In this document: in pieces, positions 17,187 through 27,280 of the stretch
Layout: each line of letters begins with the position of its first letter
How positions within the stretch are numbered: the stretch's first letter is position 1
Source: Acanthococcus lagerstroemiae
Lineage: Eukaryota > Arthropoda > Insecta > Hemiptera > Eriococcidae
DNA length: 64,000 bases
Direction of reading: 5' to 3'
Assembly (NCBI GenBank): GCA_031841125.1
Contig: CM063109.1
Coordinates: 2,332,321 to 2,396,320 of the forward strand
The notes under the pieces: model-generated
Told to the model about the DNA's origin: nothing
The model's input: the letters and a program-made list of their open reading frames with translations, nothing else
Databases searched by the model: none
Made by a program: the position numbers and the translations under genes

Positions 17187-19708
17187 CAGGGGTGCCGTGA
17201 TTCCCTTGACCCAGTGAAGAAACCGCTCCCCCGGAAATAATAAACTGTTAATTAATTTCCTATTTTCAAAACCATGGTTGAAGCTGGTTTGGTTCCCAAC
17301 CCCTTTTTGTGCTGCATTATATGTACTACTTGTTGTACTTCAATAATTAGAAATAACTGGCCACGAAAATGGAAATATAAAAACCAAAGTGAATTTTGAA
17401 GGATATCACTCTGTCCACATGAAATCTTATCGGAAATCAAATCAGTTGAGAACTTATACGAAAGAATTGTTAGATTGTGAATTTCTGATGAGTATATAAT
17501 AATTCTATTTTTTTCAAATGCCGTCCGGACATTTATTCAAGTACCGATGTATGGAACTTGGGTGCAATGTAGTTATTCGCAGTGATAAGTGAAACGACAC
17601 TGTAAAACAAAACACAAAGCGTTGTATTTGAGAGGTACCGAAATAAACAACGTGTAATTGAAGTGAGAGATAAATCATCAGGCAACTGGATCCCATACAA
17701 GTGAGTACTTCAGTATTTGTATGATCCTGGGCAAGTCTCAAAAGTAGAAGTCCTACAGGCTCTGTAGTATTAAATTCCTCATATTGAAATTTGTAGACTA
17801 AATGTCAATCAAGAATTCCATCAGTCTTCTTTGTCTACTAAAAATAAAATGCCCGTGACTGTTCCGGGCACTTCAGCATCCTTGGGAAGACAAAAGAAAT
17901 ATTAAAAGAAAATCATTTAGATACGTCCAATATTGTGGGGCAAAGTTACGATGGGGTCGGAAACATGAGAGGCTCTAAAAAGGGTGTGAAAACGCTTGTT
18001 GAAAAGGATTACCCCGTGGCTGTATAGTGTATACATATGGTGTAGTTCGCATCGATTCAGTCTTGTTGTTGAAAAAACAATTGAAAATTGTGGACAAATC
18101 AGAGATTTTTACAGTATCTTAGATGAACTGTATGCACTGGTCGCACCGGTGATATGGTACGTTTGTTGAAGTCTTTTAAAAAAAAGTGAAGACAATAAAA
18201 ATAAAGATTCTAAATCAAAACATTTTTCAAGACAACGATTGAAACGCCTTTGTACAACGCGGTGGAGGAACAAACATGAAGCTTCAAAAAATCTGAAATC
18301 GTGTTTCAGTGAAACTTTGGAAACCCCAGAGATAATAAGAACGGATAAAAACACCACTGCTGAATTCAAGACCATGGCAGCTGGTTTGAAAGCTAAAATG
18401 TCTACTTGTGATTTCATTGTCATGTTGGAGATATGTGTGACAATATTTGATGTACTTGCTCCTACAACGACAATATTGCAAGGTACAATGATCGACTTTG
18501 GTTCCGCAAGTTCTATAATAGACCATATTATTAAGTCATTGAAAGCATGAAGAACTGACAAATTGTGGATTAAATTGCAGGGAGATGCCCTTAAATTAAG
18601 CTCAGCATGTGACATGACACACAAAAAAAAAAAAAAATTTCGCGGAAGAAACGTTTTTTTGATGAATATGGACTCGAATATAATCAACCTAGATGACAAT
18701 GACTACATAAGCCAATGAAAGTGGATGTGTTCTGTGCAATGATTGATTCTCTTCCAATGCAAAAATCAGTGAACAGTGAACGTTTCCAACAGAACACATT
18801 AGAAATACTGAAGGATAAGGGAATGTTGACACATGGAAACTTGTTGAAGGAAGATGGACCAACATGAGCAGAACATCTGTGCAACCGCTATAAACTTGAG
18901 GTTGGAACTATAGAAAATGAGCTCAAAGATTTCAGATGTATCTACAAACTGATGGAAAAAGACATAGATGTATCTGATATCATAAAAACAAGTGATCAGC
19001 TGGGAGCTTTGAAGAGCCAATTGAAAGATGGACAAGGTGACCATACTGACATCAATAAAGGAATGAAGTCAGGCGATGCTGAAGGACTAGAAAATGAAAC
19101 TGATAATGAAGAAAACGAATTTGGAGCAACTCAGATGCGCTCATTCATTCTCCGAGGTTATATTAAGCCATTTTGTTTATTGGTGCAGTTGTCACAGTTC
19201 ATTAATCTTTTTATAATGTGTAAAATATTACTGATTTTGGCAGTTACAAGCTGTTCTGCTGAGGGAGCTTTCAATAAAGAAAAAATAATAAAAAATCCCA
19301 TCGGAAGTAGCATGCTAGATGAATGGATGTCTGCTATGATGGTTTTTGCATCAGAGACGGATATTTTGAACGGCATGTCAAATGAGGATAATATTATAAA
19401 CAAATTTACAGAAATTTCAAAGTGTATTCGTCATTATTAGTGAACAAATTAGAAGTATAACATTAGGTACGGCTTTTAGAGTAATAATTAGGTACATATG
19501 TATGGGGGGTATATACTCTACATAATGATACTCTACTTCATAATGAAGTTGACCAATGGTACCTATTCTGTTTTTAAATATAATCCTACTCTCTGTTCTC
19601 TAATTTTTATTCAAACGTCATTTTATGCAGGGAAAACAGAAAAAAAGTCACCCATCAAAATTGACTACGAAGAATCATCTTCACGAAAGTAGCCTCACGG
19701 CACCCCTG
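17187..19708 (+). mobile_element. Degenerate hAT-superfamily DNA transposon
   Basis: Perfect 14-bp terminal inverted repeats CAGGGGTGCCGTGA (17,187-17,200) and TCACGGCACCCCTG (19,695-19,708). The octamer TCAATCAG lies at 17,182-17,189, overlapping the left end by CAG, and again at 19,709-19,716, fitting an 8-bp hAT target duplication with loss of one CAG. The interior encodes a broken ZMYM1-like transposase. Confidence 0.85.
17835..19440 (+). pseudogene. hAT transposase (zinc-finger MYM-type 1-like), broken
   Basis: Fragments in several frames keep hAT features in order: a GQSYDGVGNMRG block (about 17,938-17,975), a TRWRNKHEA block at about 18,255 within a 103-codon frame (18,239-18,550), linker helices (18,680-18,950), and a C-terminal 162-codon frame (18,952-19,440) ending with the dimerisation-like region (LLILAVTSCSAEGAFNKEK ... 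the usual SxxER-FS spot). Multiple stops and frameshifts make it inactive. Such transposases cut and paste hAT elements; ZMYM1-like forms are widespread in insects. Confidence 0.8.
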
Positions 19709-19716
19709 TCAATCAG

Positions 19717-21797
19717 CTTAGGTACCCAGATAGGGCTCTGAACCACTGAATTAAAACCTATAAGTATACATTCAGCTTGTTCTGAATCACTAATAACGAA
19801 CTTTAGTAGTTCCTAAACTAAATTCTTCACGCTTAAAAAGTAAACGCAATGTTGCTCCAAGCCCCCAAATCCCCCCGGAAAAGTGGTCATGCTAAGACCT
19901 CGTGGGCTAATAAGATCATTATTTTTACGAAAGAGTGGAAATGGTTCGATTTTTATGCTCCGTTGTTTATTATACCTACTCTTGGTTTACTGATATTCCC
20001 CATTTGAGATAAAATAGGCACGTTGCCAGTTAATGAAATCGACATTATTTTTCAAATGTAGAATACCAGATGACCAGAAATTCGACAATAAGTCGAGAAC
20101 TACTCACATATTTCGGCTGTTTTGAAACTGAGAAGAGAATACCGCGTCGCGATTAATTACAATTCTAACTACAAAGGAAAACAACTTTTGGGTCATTCGA
20201 GATTTAATTGATTCAATCTCCGACGCCGGTTATTAAATCTAAGCAAGGAAACAGACTGAGTCGTTTAAAATTTTCACAATGAATTGGTCGGATTGTTCCA
20301 ATTTTCAACTAAATAAAAGTATTATCTTACACTGAATACAGAGCATATACGTACATAGGCTGTACATGAACGTTTACAACAACCTCCAATATAATATACC
20401 TAGATTTTTTCTTCACAGCAGTATTACTAGTCTCATAGGAGCTGGGTCATGGAGAAGCCAGTGGGGAAATTCGCCCCATTAAGGTTTTGAACTGCATATT
20501 TTACATTGTAGATAAAATAATTGTACAAATATTTGCTGTACACAAAACAAAACGCAATACTTTTTCAACTTCGCCGCTATCCCTGAAAAATAAAGGCTGC
20601 TTCTGGAAAAAATCCCAAGCGGCGCCCTTGACCATAGTCTGATAAATATAATTTCTCACCAACCATTCGTATTATACCAAGGCTCTATCTTGTCCTTCAG
20701 TGTTGAGCGTTTTTCAAGAAAAACAGCTACTTCAAAAACTTATTCAGAATCGGGTTAGCTAATTGGAGTGCGACACCGCGAGACACGTAAAGACTATAGT
20801 CCTCAATAAATTGAACATGTTACTTTGAATGATCAGTTCCCAACCCAGTAACAAGGTACGAACAACGTTCAATAACCTTTTCAGTGGAAACTATGACATT
20901 TGAATTAAGTATCAAGATACTGGCGATAAAAGTAAATTAACGTTTAAATCAATTCATATGACTTTACCCATATATTGTGCGGCGGTGATAATTTCCAGTC
21001 TTCATTGTAATAGCAGGATGCAGAGCCCAAGAACACAAGCTAATACGTGAGAACAGTTTCTAATCAGGGAGATCGATCACCACTTTCTTCGGCACTTTCA
21101 GTTCTGTTTGCATAATATTTTATCACTGATGGAGCAGAAAAGGCATGCCCGACGATACGTTAACATTATAAGACCACTATTTCGCGAACAAATAATTATA
21201 TCTAACTACACAACACAGAAATTGATTAAACACGTTATCAAGTAACAGGGGTAGAAACCTTGTTACTTTACTTTTACATACGTATTTCCGCGAATATTTA
21301 ACCTGTTAGTGAAAAGAGATGAAGACGATGGAACCATGATAACTCATGATAACTCCTATGTATGAAAAACGAATTCATGATGAGCAACACGTCAAGAAAC
21401 AATTCTCGATGCACACGACCAAAGGCTGTTAAATACTTAGAAACCCGAATAACTGAACTGAATTGAACGCAAATTAATGAAGCTGTTGTATTAAACGCGG
21501 GATAAAGCACTTTAGAAAACAAAAGTGACTGACAAAGCTATAACCGAACAACAAACTGAAACGGAAACGCGAAGAAAATTACAACACAAAAAAATCGGAT
21601 ATCCATATCGGCATAATGGATTGGGCTTGGATGTCGACCTGCGGATTCTTTGACAGTGTTGATAAATTGAGAATTACAAAAATGCCCGAAACTAGGAATA
21701 CGTTCATAAACCAGTCTTCAGCAGTGCAGCAAGACTGATAGCTAATGACATGCCAGGAGGAAAGGGACCTGTGCAAAAAAAATAAACAAAACATTTA
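19717..21797. other. Intergenic DNA
   Basis: No supported gene. AT-rich unique-looking sequence without clear repeats. Confidence 0.4.
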
Positions 21798-22044
21798 GAC
21801 GCTGTTCAGCAAGAGGGAACCAACTAACATTTGTAAACAAAATGAGTTAAATTAGTATTGTTGGAAAGAGCGTAAAACGTAAAATTTTTCAAAATTAGGC
21901 CCCCGATTTAAAAATAATGTGTATTCACGTTGAAAAAAGCTTATCAGTAGACGCTGTGTCATACAGTTTCTACATGGCTCTTGAACTTCACATGTTCTTA
22001 AAAAGCGGATTTTGCTAGTTGGTTCCCTCTTGCTGAACAGCGTC
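21798..22044. mobile_element. MITE, GACGCTGTT family, solo copy
   Basis: Perfect 28-bp inverted ends (21,798-21,825 and 22,017-22,044, starting GACGCTGTTCAGCAAGAG). The interior matches both copies at 25,385-26,307. Flanking ATTT on both sides is a possible 4-bp target duplication. Non-coding, 247 bp. Confidence 0.85.
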
Positions 22045-22750
22045 CATTTTTGTGATAACAACTGTTATTAATCAATCTTTAGCCGCTCTTTCGCATGGTG
22101 TTGTCAAAAAAATGCTAAAAAATGTTCCCAAACTGCTATAAGTTTTCAAAGTTGAGTCTCTCATAGCGTGAAAAGGTGAAAACGTTATCAGTTTTGTTTT
22201 TGTTTATCCGCTCTCCTGTAAAATTTACATTTTGGCGCACAGGTCTCTTTCCTCCTGGCAGGTCACAAATTACTGATTACACAATGCAGAAAGTATGCAT
22301 AATTTGGGCTGCTCAAAGCGGTGGCGCGCTGTTACGCTGTTATCGTTTTCCTTGGAACCCTGATTGAGGGGAATATTTCATTTATACAGGCATATAAAGA
22401 AACCTCAAAATATTATGAAAACAAAAGCGTTTATTGAAAAAATAAATAGAACAAAATATATAGTACATAAAATTTCTCTTCCATTGAAACCATTTTTATT
22501 TCAATCTGATACATTTTTCTAAAATGTGTAGGGTTTCAGTACTTACCTAGTTCCATTTTTTCACATGTTTAAAATTATAGAGAGCAACTCTTTTGCGCTT
22601 GCAGTCCGAATGGCAAAGTTATTATTACACTAAACTTTCCGCAGATGTCTCTTATATTTGGAGATGGCAAAAACTGTAACATGATAACGCTTAATTAATT
22701 ATTAACTGTTCTGATAACGCTATGTTAATACCTAGATGACAATAGTATAT

Positions 22751-22862
22751 TACGTATCAGTGGCAGAAAGTAACCGATTTCCGAGTACGAGGCTTGCGGA
22801 GCGAGCGCAGCGAGTGACGCAATCGTACGAGGGAATCGGTTACTTTATAACACTGATACGTA
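22751..22862. repeat. Fold-back element with AGCGAG-type loop
   Basis: Inverted arms TACGTATCAGTG...AAAGTAACCGAT and ATCGGTTACTTT...CACTGATACGTA, with a loop GCGGAGCGAGCGCAGCGAG (22,796 onward). No coding capacity. Confidence 0.75.
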
Positions 22863-22867
22863 CCATA

Positions 22868-23271
22868 TTTTAATGAAATATGAACGGAAAATGGCACATT
22901 TCTGCGAAATTTTAGGTTTCGAAAATCGTCCATTTTTGTACAGCTGGTTTTAGCAGACAATTTTGTTTTCCGTGAGCTATAACTGCTTTCGAAAATCGTG
23001 TCTCACATTTTTCGAAACTCGTCACGCATATTACCGGTCGAGTTCCTTCCAATTTTCTATCCTCGCACTTAATGCTGCTCCATTTCGTTCGTCTGCTCAA
23101 TTTCGTTCATCGGGTACTTCTGAGCGGTCACCCATCCAAGTACTAACCACGTTCGATGTGTGCTTCTTCATTCATTCTGTACGAACCTATGTATTCTGCA
23201 TGCTACGGCGACTCACGACGGAGAAGGCGTTAAAAGGATTAATTAATTTTTCCGTTCATATTTCATTAAAA
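22868..23271. mobile_element. Inverted-repeat element enclosing a 5S-derived sequence
   Basis: Arms of 24 bp at 22,868-22,891 and 23,248-23,271 (TTTTAATGAAATATGAACGG and its complement). Between them, on minus, lies a 5S-rRNA-like block. It could be a SINE3-type element in a fold-back, or a MITE that captured it. Confidence 0.65.
23106..23212 (-). ncRNA. 5S rRNA-derived sequence (SINE3-like or pseudogene)
   Basis: The minus strand reads GGTTAGTACTTGGATGGG followed by TGACCGC, the diagnostic box C part of eukaryotic 5S rRNA, preceded by a box-A-like AAGCACACATCGAACG and an upstream AGAATACATAGGTTCGT matching the 5' half. The start (near 23,212, GTCGCCGTAGC) and middle parts are diverged, so it is not a functional 5S gene. 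It most likely drove polymerase III transcription of a SINE. Confidence 0.85.
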
Positions 23272-23354
23272 CTTTTTATTTCTTATTATCACATTGTTTT
23301 TGAGATTTTGGTTGATTTTTATAGAAAAAACATCCCAATAACAAAGTGACAAAA

Positions 23355-23430
23355 TTTACGGGCATGAGAGAGGAGAGGGAGAGGGGGAGAGAGAGAGAGA
23401 GAGAGTGAGAGAGAGAGGAGAGAGAGAGTA
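23355..23430. repeat. GA-rich microsatellite
   Basis: Imperfect (GA)n/(GAGAGG)n run. Confidence 0.9.
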
Positions 23431-23666
23431 TTATGAAAGAGAATAAGAAAAGAATGCGAATGTCTGCGTTCGCTTCTTCGTGGTTTTCCGGAGCTCACGA
23501 ATAAATCCGATGTTCTGAATTGTTACCACGCAGAAGAACGAAAAATTACCTTTCCAACAAGCCCTCTTCGAGGCTGATAACGTGATTCCGCAGCGAGTTA
23601 GGGCCGCTTGACGGAGTGGGAGAAAAAGGTGTGTCTAACTTTAAACGCGTTTTCCACAATAGTATA

Positions 23667-23790
23667 TTACACTGCAAGGATTGAAAGCGAGCTTTATCAC
23701 GCCGAGTGCGACTGTTAGCGGAGCGAACCGAAGGCGAGTGAAGCTAGTCGTGCGGAGGCGTGATAACTCGCTTCAATCCTTGCATTGTAA
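23667..23790. repeat. Fold-back element with GCGAG-type loop
   Basis: Arms TTACACTGCAAGGATTGAA and TTCAATCCTTGCATTGTAA, loop with GCGGAGCGAACCGAAGGCG, similar in design to 22,751-22,862 though the arms are unrelated. Confidence 0.75.
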
Positions 23791-24769
23791 GATATTTTGT
23801 ATTACAAATGCATCGAACAGCTGATTGTACACATCTGTGAAAGAAAAATACGTGACGCCATCTCTTTTCAGTCCTTTTACGAGTCCTAGGACTGAAAAGA
23901 GTCTTCTGCGCACGTGGCATAGCGTTTACAAACGCAGCTGCGATTTATCGTGATAACGTCAACTTTCAATCTGCAAAATGAGACTGTTAAACCGTTGTTT
24001 CGATGCATGTGTAATACAAAAAGTATTTCGCGCGTTCTCGTTACACTCCTCTTTGACTGTTTGTATCTCCGGAACAAAAAACGCTAGAAATCTCGCCGAT
24101 AGCTCGTTGGAATGGGCATGCATTCCTCTATTACGTTCTATTTGTAACTCAAAATTCGTTGGATCGACAAAGTTACCCCTTTTTATAGAAACTGCCATAA
24201 ATAATAACGGATAATGGTTAGGGGCGTATTAACCCTTTCGGGTGTAGGAAGCAAGATCAAAATTGGCGCCCTCAGCGAACTCTGTGCCTTGCGTTCCTGT
24301 TGGAAAAAAAATTTCGCCTCTTGATGGCACCCTTCTCTTCTCTGCGCCCTAAGCAAATGCTTCCCATGCTTATGTGTGAATCCGCCCATGATAATAGTAA
24401 AATAACCATTAACTGTAACTGAAAAACATCCAGCTTATAATCTTAATCAACCCAAAACTGGTAACTAACAGTAGTCACCAACTGTATTTATCAATTAACA
24501 ATAATAACCAACTGATAACCGTTAACTATATTTTTATATGGTGATGACATTCCTGCTTGTATTTGGCTTGCACCCGTTTAATGTAAATATTATTAGGAAA
24601 AAATATTGTTCGAAACAAGTTGGTTGAGTGAGACATTTTTCAACTCTTATCAGCGGCAGCGTTAATTATTAGCCTGTTACCGTTTAACAGGTACTTTAAC
24701 CAAAGAACCAAACCCCTTCCTGTTATCTTCCTGGAGGACAAGAGAAGTGTTGTGCCTCCTACGCGTAAT

Positions 24770-24941
24770 GCCTCATGCACACTAGCGTTTAATTCGCTGC
24801 GAATGAGCGTGCAGCGGGTGTGTGAACGGCAAAAAAAGTCTTGAGCGCAGCGTGGAGCGAATAAAGTTGAACAGTTTTAACTTTATTCGCTACTCGCTGC
24901 ACGCTCATTCGCAGCGAATTAAACGCTAGTGTGAATGAGGC
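24770..24941. mobile_element. MITE with 47-bp inverted ends
   Basis: Arms at 24,770-24,816 and 24,895-24,941 (GCCTCATGCACACTAGCG and complement), nearly identical. Interior 78 bp. TAA/TTA flanks hint at a 3-bp target site. Confidence 0.85.
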
Positions 24942-24948
24942 TTAAGGG

Positions 24949-25140
24949 CCGTTTTTCACAATATGCCGTGCCGCCATGAAGGCGGCCAGATGATATCACA
25001 CGGGGGGCTCGTGACCGGAACCGGGGACGGTGCTGTGTGCGCGCCGGATTGAAAATGAACCGGCCCAGCTCCCATTCTCCGTGTGTGATCTGACCATCTT
25101 CACGGCTGCCGTTCCGGCAACGCGGCATAGTGTGAAACGG
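24949..25140. mobile_element. MITE with CCGTTTTTCACA ends
   Basis: Inverted arms at 24,949-24,970 and 25,121-25,140, with further imperfect complementarity inward. GC-rich interior. It begins 8 bp after the preceding MITE. Confidence 0.75.
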
Positions 25141-25384
25141 TTCAGAGCAGTTTTTTACGTTTCAGTGCAAAAACAATGTAAAAAAAGGTAACCGACGTAA
25201 AATACATGTGTACGTAAAAAACGTAGAAAACCTTGTCAAAAACAGGTAGCATGCTATCATCTGCTGGATTTTCGTGTATTTACTGTACAGTTTTTACATA
25301 ATATACCTATTATTTTGGACAACGTAAAAAACTTCAGTTTTCTACACATGTATTTTATCTGGTATTTTATGCGTAGAAAATACG

Positions 25385-26307
25385 GACGCTGTTAAGCAAG
25401 ACAGAACCAAGCGACAAAATCTGTTTTTTGAGAACACGCAATCGGAAGTTCAAGAGCCATATAGACACTATATGGACGCTATTTTCAGCAAAAGGGAACC
25501 AATCAACATTTATTAAAAAAAATAGTAGGTACATTACACACCAAGAGTTAAAAATGAGTGCTTACATGGCGAGGGAAAGGTTGCGAACGAGCGTATAGCG
25601 AGTGAGTAATTCCCAGTTCATGTAAACTCACTTTTGGCTCTTGTTTTGTAAAATATTTTTTATACTTAATGATCAGAAATAGCAATGTTTTTCGTCGAGT
25701 AATTCACGAGACAAACGTAACGATAGTTAACCGACAATAAACAAAAACATCGAACAATAACGGTTGTACTACGTTGCGAATATTTAAATGCGTTCCTAAT
25801 AAGTCATTTTTTAGCAAACTGTTACGCGGTTTACATTAAGGCACGTTTACTTTACACGCAGGTTTTGTTAGCACTCGATGCATGAATGATAAGCGCTTCT
25901 TTTCGTCCGCAAAACACTAATGTAAACATTGTCTTTCATCATGTAGTATAAAAAATAAGTTATTAGTATCGTTGGAAAGAGCGTAAAAAGTAGAATTTTT
26001 CAAAATTGGGCCCCTGATTCAAAAATGTGTACTCACGTTGAAAAAAGCCTATCAGTAAATGCTATGTCATATAGTTTCTACATGGCTCTTGAACTTCGAA
26101 TCATGTGTTCTCAAAAAGCGGATTTTGCTAGTTGGTTCTCTTTGGCTGAATAGCGTCCATATAACATAGCGTTTACTGATAAGCTCTTGTCAACGTTAGA
26201 ACACATTTTTGTATCGGGGCGCAATTTTGAAAAATTCTATTCTTTACGCTCTTTTCAACTATACTAATAACAAATGGTCGCTTAGTTCTGTCTTGCTTAA
26301 CAGTGTC
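25385..26307. mobile_element. MITE of the GACGCTGTT family split by a second copy
   Basis: Outer copy: ends at 25,385-25,412 and 26,280-26,307 (26 of 28 complementary). Inner copy: 25,475-26,157 with its own related ends, flanked by ATAT on both sides. Removing the inner copy leaves an outer element of about 240 bp, the same size as the solo copy at 21,798-22,044. Confidence 0.8.
25539..25645. repeat. Fold-back with GAACGAGCGTATAGCGAG loop
   Basis: Arms CAAGAGTTAAAAATGAGTG...ACATG and CATGT...CACTTTTGGCTCTTG, inside the inner MITE. It is the third fold-back here with an AGCGAG-type loop. Confidence 0.6.
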
Positions 26308-26992
26308 CACGTGTAAAGTAAAAAACAAAATATTACAGCACAACACTGGACAAACAAAATATTACAGCACAACACTGGACAAGATTCGCAAGAATCACTG
26401 ATAATGCTGCCAGTTTCCTTTATTTCCTAGCCAATCTTTTCTTGTTTTGATGTTAATTTTTAAAAATTGTGAATGACAACAGTATCCGAAATTCAAATTC
26501 GTCTGTTACCCAAAGTAATGTACAGCACAGTAAGACATGCTAACTTTAGACAGAACAACAAAGAACAAAGCGATCCTTTAGTTCCGCACACTCCATATTA
26601 TTAATCCATCCTTCAGTAAAATATATTTGTTGGACTCTAAACATTTTCAGTTCTTCTTTGAAGTACGTCGATGTTCTCCTGATATGAGAAAGTCGTGAAT
26701 ATCGACATTATAGTTAGATATAGCCAAAATTTTCCCCAAATCTCTCGACAGCGTTATGGGATTTGAGATTTTATCTTTCTTATCTTGAACGAAAGTATAT
26801 GGTTCATACTGATTACAAAATTAATTTTCAAATCTCAATATAAAAAATAAAAATTTAACTTCAAGAAGAAATAAAAAGAAATAAAAAGAAGAAAAAAAAA
26901 GAAACTGCGAAAATATACCTTGATTAGTTGAATGCGAATGAATTATCAGTGATCTGTCCTCCAACGAGATAACAGGAAGGGGTTTGGTTAGA

Positions 26993-27260
26993 GCTCCGCC
27001 ATAGGCACCGACTTATGGAAAATATTGGGGGGCGGGGGGGGGGGAAGAATCAGTCGCAGCACGGGTTTTTCTTTGATTATTTTATTGAGAAGCGTCTGAT
27101 ATTTCGGTATTACCAATTCTATTCGTATTTGTTTTTTTCTTTTTTTCTTTAATTAAAAAATTTATGGTAAAATCTGTTGTACTTTTCCATTTTTAAGTTG
27201 AAAATATTGGGGGACCCCCCCCCCCCACTAAAAAAAGCCAAGTCGGCGCCTATGAGCCCC
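26993..27260. mobile_element. MITE with CATAGGCGCCGACTT-like ends
   Basis: Ends CCATAGGCACCGACTTATGG (about 26,999-27,018) and the complement of CCAAGTCGGCGCCTATGAG (about 27,238-27,256). Poly-G near one end and poly-C near the other pair with each other. Confidence 0.65.
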
Positions 27261-27280
27261 GCTAAATGGTAACAGGCTAA

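Larger units (their letters stand above)
24669..27280. mobile_element. Composite region bounded by inverted 70-bp ends, full of nested MITEs
   Basis: The left end (24,669-24,739) contains TTAGCCTGTTACCGTTTA then CCAAACCCCTTCCTGTTATC and GGAGGAC. The same blocks occur inverted at 26,956-26,988 and 27,263-27,280, where a second element (about 26,993-27,260) splits them. This suggests a non-autonomous DNA transposon of about 2.6 kb that served as a landing pad, or two solo copies in inverted order. Confidence 0.6.

Noticed and set aside
24218..24388. Possible further hAT-type MITE (ends like GGGGCG...TTAA and CCGCCC)
   Set aside because: Inverted ends are too imperfect to call from sight; a family search would be needed.
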